Shown: positions 8,721 to 18,265, counted from the first letter of the stretch. The stretch: DNA of 64,000 nt from Bradyrhizobium sp. CCBAU 051011 (GCF_009930815.1 NZ_CP022222.1:6428501-6492500), one strand, 5' to 3'. Numbers and translations: made by a program. Notes: generated by a model from the letters alone, not told the origin.

Positions 8721-10985
8721 ATGTCGCTCTTCCATGCTTCGGGCCGGATATTGCCTGGCCGCGATCGGCAGGCGACAGACATCCGGCTGTTACCTCTGCT
8801 CTACGGGCTGACGCTGTTCGTCTCGGCGCTGCTTCTGTTCTCGATCCAGCCGATGTTTGCGAAGATGGTGCTGCCGAAACTTGGCGGCGCGCCGGCTGTG
8901 TGGTCGGTCGCGATGGTGTTCTTTCAAACGACCCTGCTGGCAGGTTATGCCTACGCTCATGTGCTGAACCGCCTGCTAGGGTCTCGCCGAGCTGCGATGC
9001 TCCATCTGGCACTGGTCGGACTCACGGCGATGGCGTTGCCGATTGCCGTCGCGCCGGGATGGTCTGCGCCGCCACCGGACGGGACGGCGCTTTGGCTGTT
9101 TGGACTGTTTGCGATCTCGATCGGCCTTCCATTCTTCACGCTGTCAGCCAGCGCGCCGCTGCTGCAAAGTTGGTTTGCCGCGAGTGGACACAGGCAGGCG
9201 GGCAATCCCTACGTGCTCTACGCCGCGTCCAATCTCGGTTCGTTTGCCGCTCTGTTCGCTTATCCCGTCGCCATCGAGCCGTTCCTGACGCTCAAGGCGC
9301 AAACCGCGGCCTGGTCGTTCGGATTTGCGCTGTTTGTCCTGCTTCTGGCCGTCACCAGCCTGTTCACCTCTGGCGCAGCACGGGTCGCCGTGCATGCCCC
9401 GCCGCCAGATGAGGTGCATGCGAATGCGATAGAACGAATGCGCTGGGTCGCGCTCGCAGCGGTGCCATCCGGCCTCGTTATCGCGGTCACAGCGCACCTG
9501 ACGACCGACATTGCTGCCGCGCCGTTCCTGTGGGTGGTTCCGCTGGCGATATATCTGCTCACCTTCGTCGCCGCGTTTCGCGAAAGGCCGTGGATCGCCC
9601 ATGCCAATGTGGTCCGATTTGTTCCTTTCGCCGTGGCGCCGCTCGCGGTGAGCCTGATCGGTGGCGAGAAGGTGTTCTGGGTGACGATGATCGCCCTCAA
9701 CCTCGTCGCGTTCGCGCTCCTGACGCTGATGTGTCATGGCGAACTCTATGGGCGCCGTCCAAGCGCGCAGCGGCTGACGGAGTTTTACCTTTGCACTTCG
9801 TTCGGCGGGGTGATTGGCGGAGCGTTTGCGGGCCTGCTGGCGCCGCAGATATTCAACGGCAATTACGAATATCCGATCCTCGTAGCGCTGGCGGTGCTGT
9901 GCATGCCAGGATTCTTCGCCGGCGGCATCCGCAAGGCAGCGACTGAACTTTGGCCGTGGCTTCTGCCTAGCGCGGTCCTGGCACTCATTTGGTATTTCAC
10001 TCGGCTGCCGTTATCTGCGACCCTGGAGCTGCCGTTTCAAGTGGTGCTCGTGCTGCTGGCGGCCGCGATGTTGTTTCTGCGGCAGCGGCTGATGTGCTTC
10101 TTCGCACTCGTGGTCCTAAGTTTTACCGTCACCGGCCTGTGGCGCCCCGGAATAGCGCCGATCGAAACGGCCCGTAGTTTCTTCGGCGTCCACAGGGTGG
10201 CCGAACTTTCCGAGGGCAGGGTTCGTATCCTCTATCACGGCACCACGATCCATGGCGCTCAGCGGCTGCGCAACGAGCACGGAACGCTGGTGGGTGGCTC
10301 GCCGAGGCCGCTGACCTACTACTACCCGGAAGGTCCGCTGGCCGAAGCGATCAATGCCGCCCGCGCCGCCCATGGTGCTCTCGGGCGTGTCGCCGTGGTC
10401 GGGCTCGGTACGGGATCGCTGGCCTGCCATCGCAAAGCCGGGGAGCACTGGACCTTTTTCGAGATCGATCCGGAAGTGATCCGCATCGCGCGGGATCCGC
10501 ATCTTTTTTCGTTCTTGTCGAGTTGCGCGGCCGATGCACCGGTCGTCGCCGGCGATGCGCGACTGACGCTGGAGGCCTCGCCCGGCCGTTATGACCTGAT
10601 CGTTCTGGATGCTTTTTCGTCCGATAGCATCCCGGCGCATCTGCTGACGCGCGAAGCGCTGGCGGGATATCTCGCGAAACTCTCGCCCCGCGGCGTGATC
10701 GTCGCGCATATTTCCAACCGCTACCTCGATCTCACCCCCGTGGTGGCCAACGTCGCCCGGTCCCAAGGGCTGGTCAGCTTCCTTCGTGAGGATGACAGTG
10801 CGGGCGATTTCATGACGACATTCGTGTCCAATGCCCGGGTCGTCGCAATGGCGCGCGCAGCCGGAGATATCGGAAGCGTCGCGGAAAAATGGACCGTGTT
10901 GCATCCGGATTCCAACAGCGCGTTGTGGACGGATGACTATTCCAACATTCTGGGCCTCATGCTGCGCCGGAAATTCGGCGGGTAG
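8721..10985 (+). CDS. Fused membrane transporter-like / spermidine-synthase-like protein
   Basis: From ATG 8721 (GGGG just upstream) the protein has 754 residues. About twelve hydrophobic helices fill residues 25-480. A soluble C-terminal domain with a Rossmann methyltransferase/aminopropyltransferase fold follows: VGLGTGSL at about residue 560, FFEIDPE, GDAR, and DLIVLDAFSSDSIP. This matches the widespread fused MFS/spermidine synthase architecture, whose substrate is not known. It may make or move a polyamine-like compound at the membrane. It stands alone between a cupin gene and convergent xthA. Confidence 0.85.
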   Translation: MSLFHASGRILPGRDRQATDIRLLPLLYGLTLFVSALLLFSIQPMFAKMVLPKLGGAPAVWSVAMVFFQTTLLAGYAYAHVLNRLLGSRRAAMLHLALVGLTAMALPIAVAPGWSAPPPDGTALWLFGLFAISIGLPFFTLSASAPLLQSWFAASGHRQAGNPYVLYAASNLGSFAALFAYPVAIEPFLTLKAQTAAWSFGFALFVLLLAVTSLFTSGAARVAVHAPPPDEVHANAIERMRWVALAAVPSGLVIAVTAHLTTDIAAAPFLWVVPLAIYLLTFVAAFRERPWIAHANVVRFVPFAVAPLAVSLIGGEKVFWVTMIALNLVAFALLTLMCHGELYGRRPSAQRLTEFYLCTSFGGVIGGAFAGLLAPQIFNGNYEYPILVALAVLCMPGFFAGGIRKAATELWPWLLPSAVLALIWYFTRLPLSATLELPFQVVLVLLAAAMLFLRQRLMCFFALVVLSFTVTGLWRPGIAPIETARSFFGVHRVAELSEGRVRILYHGTTIHGAQRLRNEHGTLVGGSPRPLTYYYPEGPLAEAINAARAAHGALGRVAVVGLGTGSLACHRKAGEHWTFFEIDPEVIRIARDPHLFSFLSSCAADAPVVAGDARLTLEASPGRYDLIVLDAFSSDSIPAHLLTREALAGYLAKLSPRGVIVAHISNRYLDLTPVVANVARSQGLVSFLREDDSAGDFMTTFVSNARVVAMARAAGDIGSVAEKWTVLHPDSNSALWTDDYSNILGLMLRRKFGG

Positions 10986-11000
10986 AGGCTGCGCGAGCAG

Positions 11001-11771
11001 CTACTTCAGCACGATCCACGCCGGCGCATGGTCGCTGGCGCCTGCCTCGCCGCGGATCTTGCGATCGACGCCGGCCTTGATCAGGCGCGGCGCAATGGCG
11101 GGGCTGAGCAGCAGGTGATCGAGCCGCAATCCGGCGTCGCGCGGCCAGCGGTTGCGCTTGTAATCCCAGAACGTGAACATCGGCTTTGACGGGTGCAGGG
11201 TCCGGATCGCGTCCGTCCAGCCCTGGTCTACCAGCGCCTTGAATGCTGCACGGCTCTTGGGCTGGATCAGGGCGTCCTTGTCCCAGGACTTGGTCGGATA
11301 GATATCGAGGCCAGTCGGCGCCACGTTGTAGTCGCCGGCCAGCACCACGGGGATATCCTGCTTGAGCAGTTTTGCGGCATGCGACCGCAGCCGTTTGAAC
11401 CAGTCGAGCTTGTAGTCGAATTTCGGCCCGGGCTGCGGATTGCCGTTCGGCAGATAGATGCTGGTGACGAGGATGCCGTTGACGGCGGCCTCGATGTAGC
11501 GCGCCTCGTCATCGTTGCGATCACCGGGCAGGGCGGTGCGGGTCAACACTGGTTCGGTCTTTCGCGCCAGAATGGCAACGCCGTTCCAGGTCCTCTGCCC
11601 ACGCCATATCGCGCCGTAGCCGGCCTTCTCGATAGCCATAATTGGGAACTCGGCGTCGGTCGATTTCAGTTCCTGCAGACAGACGACATCGGGCTTGGCT
11701 GCGCGCAGCCAGCGCAACAGGTTGGGCAAGCGGCGGTTGACATTATTAATGTTGAAGGTCGCGATCTTCAT
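11001..11771 (-). CDS. xthA: Exodeoxyribonuclease III / AP endonuclease
   Basis: A 256-residue Mg-dependent nuclease of the endonuclease/exonuclease/phosphatase superfamily, which cuts at abasic sites in base-excision repair and trims 3' ends. Active-site motifs are in order: MKIATFNINNVN, CLQELK (metal Glu), NGVAIL, YLPNGNP, GDYNVAP, RLDHLL and the catalytic SDHAP near the C-terminus. Length is normal for the family. Divergent from the small Cys-rich gene across 48 bases. Confidence 0.95.
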   Translation of the reverse strand: MKIATFNINNVNRRLPNLLRWLRAAKPDVVCLQELKSTDAEFPIMAIEKAGYGAIWRGQRTWNGVAILARKTEPVLTRTALPGDRNDDEARYIEAAVNGILVTSIYLPNGNPQPGPKFDYKLDWFKRLRSHAAKLLKQDIPVVLAGDYNVAPTGLDIYPTKSWDKDALIQPKSRAAFKALVDQGWTDAIRTLHPSKPMFTFWDYKRNRWPRDAGLRLDHLLLSPAIAPRLIKAGVDRKIRGEAGASDHAPAWIVLK

Positions 11772-11819
11772 GTAGAGCTAACCGGCATCACTATGCTTCG
11801 CCTGACACCTGGAGACTCC

Positions 11820-12041
11820 ATGTCGAAATTGCGCTTCGTCATTCCCGTGCTCGCCATCGGATGCTCCGGATCAGCGGTTGCTCAAACCACCGACCAGCGC
11901 GGCGCCTGCAAGGCGGACTATGACAAGTATTGCGCCGGTACGCTGCCCGGCGGTGGCCGTGTCGTTGCATGTCTAAACAAGCAGCAGCACCAACTCAGCG
12001 ATGCCTGCAGACAAGTGTTGGCTAGCCGGAAGAAACAGTAG
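11820..12041 (+). CDS. Small secreted cysteine-rich repeat protein
   Basis: 73 residues: a signal peptide (MSKLRFVIPVLAIGCSGSAVAQ) and one Cys-rich repeat with four cysteines in the pattern CKADYDKYC...VACLNK...DACRQVL, like the Golgi-apparatus-protein (PF00839-type) repeat found in short periplasmic proteins of rhizobia. GGAGA is 4 bases before the ATG; the frame is open slightly further upstream from an ATG without a binding site. Function unknown; disulfide-bonded and periplasmic is the likely state. Confidence 0.8.
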   Translation: MSKLRFVIPVLAIGCSGSAVAQTTDQRGACKADYDKYCAGTLPGGGRVVACLNKQQHQLSDACRQVLASRKKQ

Positions 12042-12081
12042 AACAGGGCAACACGCCGCGGAGCAACACAGAGAGCAACAA

Positions 12082-13317
12082 CTAAGTGGAAGCGGCAGCC
12101 GGCTCCGCCGGAGGCGGAGCAGGGACCTCTGCAGTGGCATTGCCGCCCTTGTAGATCCGCGCATAGCGCTTGCCGAGGCTGGTCATCACTTCGTAGCCGA
12201 TGGTGCCGAAGTGATGGGCGAGTTCGTCGACCGTAATGCCTTCGCCGATCAGCGTCACCATATGGCCGCGCCGCACCGCGTTCTTGTCGAGATCGGTGAT
12301 GTCGACCGCCGTCAGATCCATTGAAATCCGCCCCGCGATCGGGCAGCGCTTGCCGGCAACCACCACCTCGGCGCCGCGGGTACCGTCATTGGAGCTGGCC
12401 GCGCGGAAGTAACCGTCGGCATAGCCCGCGGCGACGATCGCTATTCGGGTCGGACGCCGCGCCGTCCAGGTGCCGCCATAGCCGACGGTATCGCCGCGCT
12501 CGACGTTGCGGATCTGCACGATGCGGGCCTTCAGTTCGACGACCGGCTGCATCGGGTTGTCGGCCTCGGGCGTCGGATTGATGCCATAGAGCGCGCAGCC
12601 CGGCCGCACCATGTCGAACTGGAACTGGGCGCCGAGGAAGATGCCGGACGAGTTCGCCAGCGACGCCGGAACGCCCGAGAACAGGCTGGCGATTTCGCGG
12701 AAGGCTGTGAGCTGCCTGGCATTGGCGGGATTGTTGAGCAGTTCCGCCGAGGCGAGATGGCTCATCACGAGCGTGATGCCGTGATCCCCGGCATTGATGC
12801 GCGGGATGATGCCCTGCGCCTCGGTCACAGTCAGACCGAGCCGGTTCATGCCGGTATCTATATGGATGGCGGCGCCGCCCGACCAGCCGGAGCGGCGGCA
12901 GAACACGTCCCATTCAGCGAGTTCGTTGAGGTCGCCGATTACCGGCTTGCAGTCGATCTTGGCATAGGCGTCGCCGGTGTTCTGGAAGAAGCCGCCGAGC
13001 ACGTAGAGCGCCGCTCCCGGCACCGCCGCACGGACCACGCGGGCCTCATCGAGCGTGGCGACGAAAAACGTCTTGCAGCCGGCGCCGGCAAGCGCACGCG
13101 CCACCTGTTCGGCGCCGCAGCCATAGCCGTCCGCCTTGACGACACCGGCGCATTCGGCCGGCACCGCCGTCTTCTCGAGCTTGCGCCAGTTGGCGACGAT
13201 GGCGTCGAGGTCGACCGTCAGCACGCCGGTTGCGGCGGCAAGCACGGCAGCCTGGTTCGCCTCGGGGGAGAGCAGGGTGCCCTGCGGAATGGATTTGGGA
13301 TCAGGAGCGACGTTCAT
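12082..13317 (-). CDS. alr: Alanine racemase
   Basis: PLP enzyme converting L- to D-alanine for peptidoglycan. The 411-residue protein has the PLP-binding Lys61 in GVVKADGYGCGAE and the second catalytic region around DTVGYGGTW. The TIM-barrel N-half and beta-domain C-half are both present. Its C-terminus ends with a Pro/Ala-rich tail of about 20 residues. It follows dnaB on the same strand after 44 bases. Confidence 0.95.
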   Translation of the reverse strand: MNVAPDPKSIPQGTLLSPEANQAAVLAAATGVLTVDLDAIVANWRKLEKTAVPAECAGVVKADGYGCGAEQVARALAGAGCKTFFVATLDEARVVRAAVPGAALYVLGGFFQNTGDAYAKIDCKPVIGDLNELAEWDVFCRRSGWSGGAAIHIDTGMNRLGLTVTEAQGIIPRINAGDHGITLVMSHLASAELLNNPANARQLTAFREIASLFSGVPASLANSSGIFLGAQFQFDMVRPGCALYGINPTPEADNPMQPVVELKARIVQIRNVERGDTVGYGGTWTARRPTRIAIVAAGYADGYFRAASSNDGTRGAEVVVAGKRCPIAGRISMDLTAVDITDLDKNAVRRGHMVTLIGEGITVDELAHHFGTIGYEVMTSLGKRYARIYKGGNATAEVPAPPPAEPAAAST

Positions 13318-13361
13318 GCCACGGTTTTACGCGGCGGAACGCGGCGGTTCAACTGCTGTGC

Positions 13362-14867
13362 TCAATGCTCATAGCTGCGGTCGGGCAGACTGCCGTCGTG
13401 CGCAAGGTCACTGAATCGCGTGAACTGGCCCTCGAACTGCAGATCCACGGTGCCGGTCGGGCCGTGGCGCTGCTTGGCGATGATAACTTCGGCCTTGCCG
13501 TGCACCAGCGACATGTCGAGCTGCCACTTCTCGTATTCGGGGGTACCGATGCGCGGCTCCTTGTTCTGGAGGTAATATTCCTCGCGGTACACAAAGATCA
13601 CGACATCGGCGTCCTGTTCGATCGAACCGGATTCACGCAGATCGGACAGTTGCGGGCGCTTGTCGTCACGGTTTTCGACCTGACGCGAGAGCTGCGACAG
13701 TGCGATGATGGGAACGTTGAGCTCCTTGGCGAGTGCCTTCAAACCGGTGGTGATTTCCGTCACTTCCTGCACGCGATTGTCCGAGCGCTTGCCCGATCCC
13801 TGCAGCAGCTGGATGTAGTCGATCACGATGAGGTCGAGCCCCTTCTGCCGCTTCAGCCGCCGCGCCCGTGCGGTAAGCGCAGAGATCGAAAGGCCGCCGG
13901 TTTCGTCGACATAGAGCGGCAGCGATTGTAATTCGATCGAGTAATCGCGGATCTTCTCGAAGTCGGCCTCGCTGATGCCGCCGCGGCGGATCATGCTGGA
14001 GGAAATGCTGGTCTGTTCGGCCAGGATACGTGTGGCCAGCTGCTCGCCCGACATTTCGCAGGAGAAGAAGCCGACGATGCCGCCATTGACGGTCTTCATC
14101 GTGCCATCGGCCTGAACTTCAGCGCGGTGCGCCTTGGCGATGTTGTAGGCGATGTTGGTGGCGAGCGACGTCTTGCCCATCCCGGGGCGGCCGGCGAGGA
14201 TGATCAAGTCGGACGCCTGCAGGCCGCCCATCTTGGTGTCGAGGTCGCGCAGGCCGGTGGCAACGCCCGACAGGCTCCCGTCGCGCTGGAAGGCCTTGGC
14301 CGCCATGTCGACGGCGGTGGTCAGCGCCTGCGAGAAGCGCTGGAAGCCGCCGTCATAACGGCCGGATTCGGCGAGTTCGTAGAGCTGGCGCTCGGCGTCC
14401 TCGATCTGCGCGCGCGGGGCAAAATCCACCGGCGCGTCGAAGGCGACATTGACCATGTCCTCGCCGATCCGGATCAGGTCGCGGCGCAGCGACATGTCGT
14501 AGACCGTGCGGCCGTAATCCTGCGCGTTGATAATCGTGGTGGCTTCCGCCGCCAGCCGCGCGAGGTATTGGCCAACCGTCATGCCGCCGATATCGGTGTC
14601 AGCCGGCAGGAAGGTTTTCAACGTCACGGGCGTCGCGACCTTGCCCATCCGGATCAGGCTGCTGGCGGTCTCGAAAATGGTCTGGTGGATCGGCTCGAAG
14701 AAGTGCTTCGGCTCCAGAAAGTCGGAAACCCGATAGAACGCGTCGTTGTTGACCAGGATAGCACCCAGCAGGCTCTGTTCCGCCTCGATATTGTGCGGCG
14801 CGCTCCGGAAGGCGGGAGTTCCCGCGTCGGGAGCAAGCTTGAGAACGTTCGAATCAGTCAGAGCCAT
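13362..14867 (-). CDS. dnaB: Replicative DNA helicase DnaB
   Basis: Hexameric 5'-3' helicase of the replisome. 501 residues: N-terminal DnaG-interaction domain (from PHNIEAEQSLLGAIL, about residues 25-130), linker, then a RecA-fold ATPase with Walker A AGRPGMGKTS (225-234), Walker B DLIVIDYIQLL, and the H4/arginine-finger region KELNVPIIALSQLSR. No intein or truncation is seen. Followed by alr; the upstream 307 bases hold no convincing gene and should carry the promoter. Confidence 0.97.
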   Translation of the reverse strand: MALTDSNVLKLAPDAGTPAFRSAPHNIEAEQSLLGAILVNNDAFYRVSDFLEPKHFFEPIHQTIFETASSLIRMGKVATPVTLKTFLPADTDIGGMTVGQYLARLAAEATTIINAQDYGRTVYDMSLRRDLIRIGEDMVNVAFDAPVDFAPRAQIEDAERQLYELAESGRYDGGFQRFSQALTTAVDMAAKAFQRDGSLSGVATGLRDLDTKMGGLQASDLIILAGRPGMGKTSLATNIAYNIAKAHRAEVQADGTMKTVNGGIVGFFSCEMSGEQLATRILAEQTSISSSMIRRGGISEADFEKIRDYSIELQSLPLYVDETGGLSISALTARARRLKRQKGLDLIVIDYIQLLQGSGKRSDNRVQEVTEITTGLKALAKELNVPIIALSQLSRQVENRDDKRPQLSDLRESGSIEQDADVVIFVYREEYYLQNKEPRIGTPEYEKWQLDMSLVHGKAEVIIAKQRHGPTGTVDLQFEGQFTRFSDLAHDGSLPDRSYEH

Positions 14868-15174
14868 GGCGTCAGGTTATGCAGTTGGTTTCCGGCGTTG
14901 CCAGCATTTCCGCAAGGGGGGCGGCGATAAAGCGCCTGTCCCGGGCAAAGCGGAAGCAAAAGCTCGCCGCTATGCACCGTTCTTCAAAAATGTGGATGAA
15001 TCCGACGCGTGGTCGGCGCGAAGCTTGACGGGGTTTCGGCCGAAATCGGGCGCTGCCGGAGCGGCTTCCACGAAAATGCCAGATAAAATCTTAGGAGAGC
15101 CTGAACCTTATCGTCACCCGGACAGACATATTCCGACGGGGGCGGCGTTTTCGAGCCGCGACCTTAAGCGTTGA
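14868..15174. other. Intergenic stretch upstream of dnaB
   Basis: About 300 bases between the dnaB start and a small membrane-peptide gene on the same strand. Open frames here have no start with a ribosome-binding site and no recognisable protein. It probably carries the dnaB promoter; I could not pick a convincing -35/-10 pair. Confidence 0.4.
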
Positions 15175-15291
15175 TCAAACCAGCATCAGGTAGAGGAACG
15201 CGAACAGGGCCGCGGCCACGCCGATTGCTATCAAGGCGTAGTCGATCCGGATGTCGGACTCGAACGGAGCTGGGTAGGTCTGCTGGCTCAT
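15175..15291 (-). CDS. 38-residue single-helix membrane protein (short ORF)
   Basis: A complete short frame encodes 38 residues: a hydrophilic N-terminus (MSQQTYPAPFESDIRIDY) followed by one strongly hydrophobic helix (ALIAIGVAAALFAFLYLMLV) ending in TGA. The polar head plus single helix is what real small membrane proteins look like and is unlikely by chance in this GC-rich DNA. The ribosome-binding site is weak. Function unknown; it could be a small subunit or regulator of a membrane complex. Its promoter region would be shared with the divergent short gene at 15443. Confidence 0.5.
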   Translation of the reverse strand: MSQQTYPAPFESDIRIDYALIAIGVAAALFAFLYLMLV

Positions 15292-15442
15292 GGCGCGAGA
15301 TGTACGACGGACCGCCAAGGGCCTCTGTGAAGTAGATCACATCGGATGTGATTTTCTTCGCGGCAGAATGGATTGGTTACGAAATCGGGAACGCGCTGGC
15401 GATTTTCGAGTTGCCAGTTGTAACGACCAAAGGGACAAGGCG

Positions 15443-15649
15443 ATGGGTCAGCAACTCCAGGGATGGCGATCGGCAAGCAGCCAGCGCTTGTGGCTGTCGA
15501 TGCTGATTGACGCAATGGAAGAGACTTCGCGCCCGGAACGGCGTGCCGAGCCCTGCGATGGTGAGTTGCTAGCCGCGCTGCGAGCCCAGCTCGCCCGTCC
15601 GGCCCTTCTTCGCACGCCCTACACTTCAGCTTACAGCCTGCGGAACTGA
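15443..15649 (+). CDS. Hypothetical 68-residue protein
   Basis: Starts MGQQLQGWRSASSQRLWLSM after an AGGGACAAGG that could serve as ribosome-binding site. The product is a mostly helical, charged 68-residue protein with no signal peptide or membrane segment. No family recognised. The frame is open further upstream, but the added part looks non-coding. It ends 21 bases before the end of the convergent CFA-synthase gene. Confidence 0.4.
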   Translation: MGQQLQGWRSASSQRLWLSMLIDAMEETSRPERRAEPCDGELLAALRAQLARPALLRTPYTSAYSLRN

Positions 15650-15670
15650 CCCGCTCCCACTTGCGGCGGC

Positions 15671-16921
15671 TTATTCGCCCGCCAGCCGCAGCCGCGGTTT
15701 CTTTCCGAGTTCCATGCGCCGCAGCCTCGCTTCTTCCCGGGTAATGTAGCCGCGCGTCATCGGCACGATCCCTTGGCGCTTGGTGAGCTGGATCTGGAAA
15801 TTCATCAGGTTCTGCTTCCGGAACGACATCTCGGACGCCGCCAGATAAAATTCCCACATGCGGGCAAACCGCTCGTCGTAAAGGCGTACCGCCTCATCAC
15901 GCCGCGCCATGAAGCGGTCGCGCCACGCCTTGAGCGTTTCGGCGTAGTGAAGCCGCAGGATTTCGATGTCGCAGACCAGAAGGCCCGCCTTCTCGATCGC
16001 AGGGATGACTTCGGAAAGGGCCGGGATATAGCCGCCGGGGAAGATGTATTTCGTAATCCACGGGCTCGACACATCGGGCCCCGTCGAGCGGCCGATCGAA
16101 TGCAGCACCATGACGCCGTCGTCGCTGAGAAGTTCGGCGCAGCGCCGGAAAAAGGTTTCATAGAAATCGATGCCGACATGCTCGAACATGCCGACCGATA
16201 CGATCCGGTCAAACGGGCCGGCAATGTCGCGATAGTCGCTCAGCACGAATCTGGCCGACCCCGACAGGCCGTTCTCAGCGGCGCGGGCATTTGACGCCTG
16301 CAATTGCTCCGAAGACAGCGTGATGCCGGTAACATCGGCTCTGGCCATTTCGGCGAGATAGAGGCCGAGGCCACCCCAGCCCGAGCCAATGTCGAGCACG
16401 CGATTGCCGCGTCCGATCAGGAGCTTGGCGGCGAGGTGACGCTTCTTGGCGAGTTGGGCATCGTCGAGCGTGGTATCCGGCGTTTCGAAATAGGCGCAAC
16501 TGTATTGTCTGTCGGCGTCGAGGAAGAGCGAATAGAGCCGCCCGTCGAGATCGTAGTGATGGGCGACGTTGTTTTTCGCCCGGCCGCGCCAATTGAATTG
16601 TCTGATGTGCCTGCCGAAATAACGCAGCCACCACTGCAGCTTGGCCCAGCGCGGCAGCATTTCGGGCTGGCCGAGCAGGATCTCCAGCGCGTCCGCGATC
16701 GAGCCGTTCTCGACCACGAACGTGCCGTCCATATAGGCTTCGCCCAGCGCCAGCTCGGGATTGAGAAGAATCCGCAGTTGCGTGCGTTCGTTCAGGAATC
16801 TCGCCGATACTGCGTGGCCGGTTCCATCCCCGCAGGTAAATCTGGCCCCACTCGCGGACGTGAAGGTCATCGTGCCGCGGCGAATGAATTGACTGAGGAA
16901 ATAACGCAACAACCGATCCAT
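15671..16921 (-). CDS. cfa: Cyclopropane-fatty-acyl-phospholipid synthase family methyltransferase
   Basis: 416 residues. The first 110 form the lipid-binding N-terminal domain. They are followed by the SAM-binding fold with VLDIGSGWGGLGLYLAE, then VGMFEHVG and the C-terminal region containing the conserved FPGGYIP. CAYFETPDTTLDDAQLAK is the typical pre-SAM motif (YSCAYF). It should transfer a methylene from SAM to unsaturated acyl chains of membrane phospholipids. It stands alone, with about 260 bases upstream free of genes. Confidence 0.9.
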   Translation of the reverse strand: MDRLLRYFLSQFIRRGTMTFTSASGARFTCGDGTGHAVSARFLNERTQLRILLNPELALGEAYMDGTFVVENGSIADALEILLGQPEMLPRWAKLQWWLRYFGRHIRQFNWRGRAKNNVAHHYDLDGRLYSLFLDADRQYSCAYFETPDTTLDDAQLAKKRHLAAKLLIGRGNRVLDIGSGWGGLGLYLAEMARADVTGITLSSEQLQASNARAAENGLSGSARFVLSDYRDIAGPFDRIVSVGMFEHVGIDFYETFFRRCAELLSDDGVMVLHSIGRSTGPDVSSPWITKYIFPGGYIPALSEVIPAIEKAGLLVCDIEILRLHYAETLKAWRDRFMARRDEAVRLYDERFARMWEFYLAASEMSFRKQNLMNFQIQLTKRQGIVPMTRGYITREEARLRRMELGKKPRLRLAGE

Positions 16922-17180
16922 CGAAGCACCAATGGAGCCAGCGATTCGTTACATCGACACACCCAGGAAAAGTTGGTTCCAGAATGGCTCCATATTATCA
17001 TAAGTACGATGGTGCCGCGGCGCTAGTGTGTTGGAGTCAAAGCCCTTATTCCCGAAAGCCACAATCACGCAGATGCGCAATAAGCGCGCTTCCATTCGCG
17101 TCATAATCGTCTAAAAGGTGACCCCGCCGCCGGCACGTTGAGGACGCGTGCAGGCGATTCTACCTCTGGAGAAGCAGGGA

Positions 17181-18221
17181 ATGTTGAGCCGAGCGCTCAG
17201 TTCAGCGACGGTGATGCTCCTGATCGGCTGCTTCATGGCAGGCGTGGCGCGGGCGCAAAATCTCGACGCCGGCAAGAGCCCCTCCCAAATCTTCTCGAGC
17301 ACCTGCAATGCCTGCCACAAGAGCCCGCGTGGCCTGTTGAAGAACGTGTCGACGTCGTCGTTGCCGGGCTTTCTGCGCCAGCATTACACGACCGGTACTG
17401 ACATGGCCTCGGTGCTGTCCTCCTACCTGATATCCAACGGCGCTGCCGACCCCCGGTACCAGAGCAAGGATCAGGCGAAGAAGGACGCCAGGCAGAAGGA
17501 TGCCAAGCAGGACGGCAGGACGGATCAGCCCGACCGATTCAGCTTCGGCCGCCGGCAGCCGCCGGCCCAGGAGGCCCGGCCGGACGCCGCCGGAACCTCG
17601 CCGCAAGGCGAGGGCACGCGTCCCGGCCGCGACGCGAAGCGGGCCGCACGGCCACAAACACCGCCCGAGGCGGCCAAGCCTGCAGATGGCGAGGCCCCGG
17701 TCCGGGCGGCGACCGACAGCAAATCGGGCGGCAGGCAGAAGCAGGGCCGGCGCGGCAGGCCTCCGGTTGAGGAGCCGCCGAAAACCGAGCAGCCGGTCCA
17801 GGGCGAAGCCTCAAAGGAGGATGCGTCCAGGGATGCCGCCAAGGATGCCGCCAAGGCCGAAACCGACGCGACCGATCCCGGCAAGACTGACGCGATCAAG
17901 AGCGAAGGCGACAAACCGGCCAGCGAGGCGGCGAAGTCCGTAGGCGAGCCGGAAAGACCGGCACGTGAGAGCCAATCCGAGACGGCCAAGGTCGATGCTC
18001 CCAAGGAGAGCGTCGGCAGCGAGCCGAATCCGCTGCGGTCCGATCCGGTGCCTCCGATCACACCTGCGCCGCCAGCATCGGCAGCCACCGCGCCCGATCC
18101 GGCCGCGAGTTCCCCCGAGGCCACGCCAGTGCCCGCGGCCCCTCCGCCGGCGACCGCTACGGCCCCTGCCGCACCGCCGGTCGCGCCCGCCGGCCCGCCC
18201 ATGCCGCCTATCTCACGATAA
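17181..18221 (+). CDS. Secreted heme-c-motif protein with long Ala/Pro/Lys-rich tail
   Basis: From ATG 17181 there are 346 residues: a signal peptide (to about residue 26, ...VARAQ), a compact region with one c-type heme motif CNACH (Cys42, Cys45, His46), and possibly Met75 (TGTDMAS) as the other ligand. From about residue 90 to the end the sequence is low complexity, rich in Lys/Asp/Gln first and then Pro/Ala. The heme part is short (about 60 residues) for a cytochrome c. An 11-codon longer GTG start exists at 17148. The tail could reach through the periplasm or bind peptidoglycan (inference). Function unknown. Confidence 0.7.
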   Translation: MLSRALSSATVMLLIGCFMAGVARAQNLDAGKSPSQIFSSTCNACHKSPRGLLKNVSTSSLPGFLRQHYTTGTDMASVLSSYLISNGAADPRYQSKDQAKKDARQKDAKQDGRTDQPDRFSFGRRQPPAQEARPDAAGTSPQGEGTRPGRDAKRAARPQTPPEAAKPADGEAPVRAATDSKSGGRQKQGRRGRPPVEEPPKTEQPVQGEASKEDASRDAAKDAAKAETDATDPGKTDAIKSEGDKPASEAAKSVGEPERPARESQSETAKVDAPKESVGSEPNPLRSDPVPPITPAPPASAATAPDPAASSPEATPVPAAPPPATATAPAAPPVAPAGPPMPPISR

Positions 18222-18265
18222 AAATTCCAGATGCCGAATGCCGGTCGGCCACGCCGCTTGACCAT

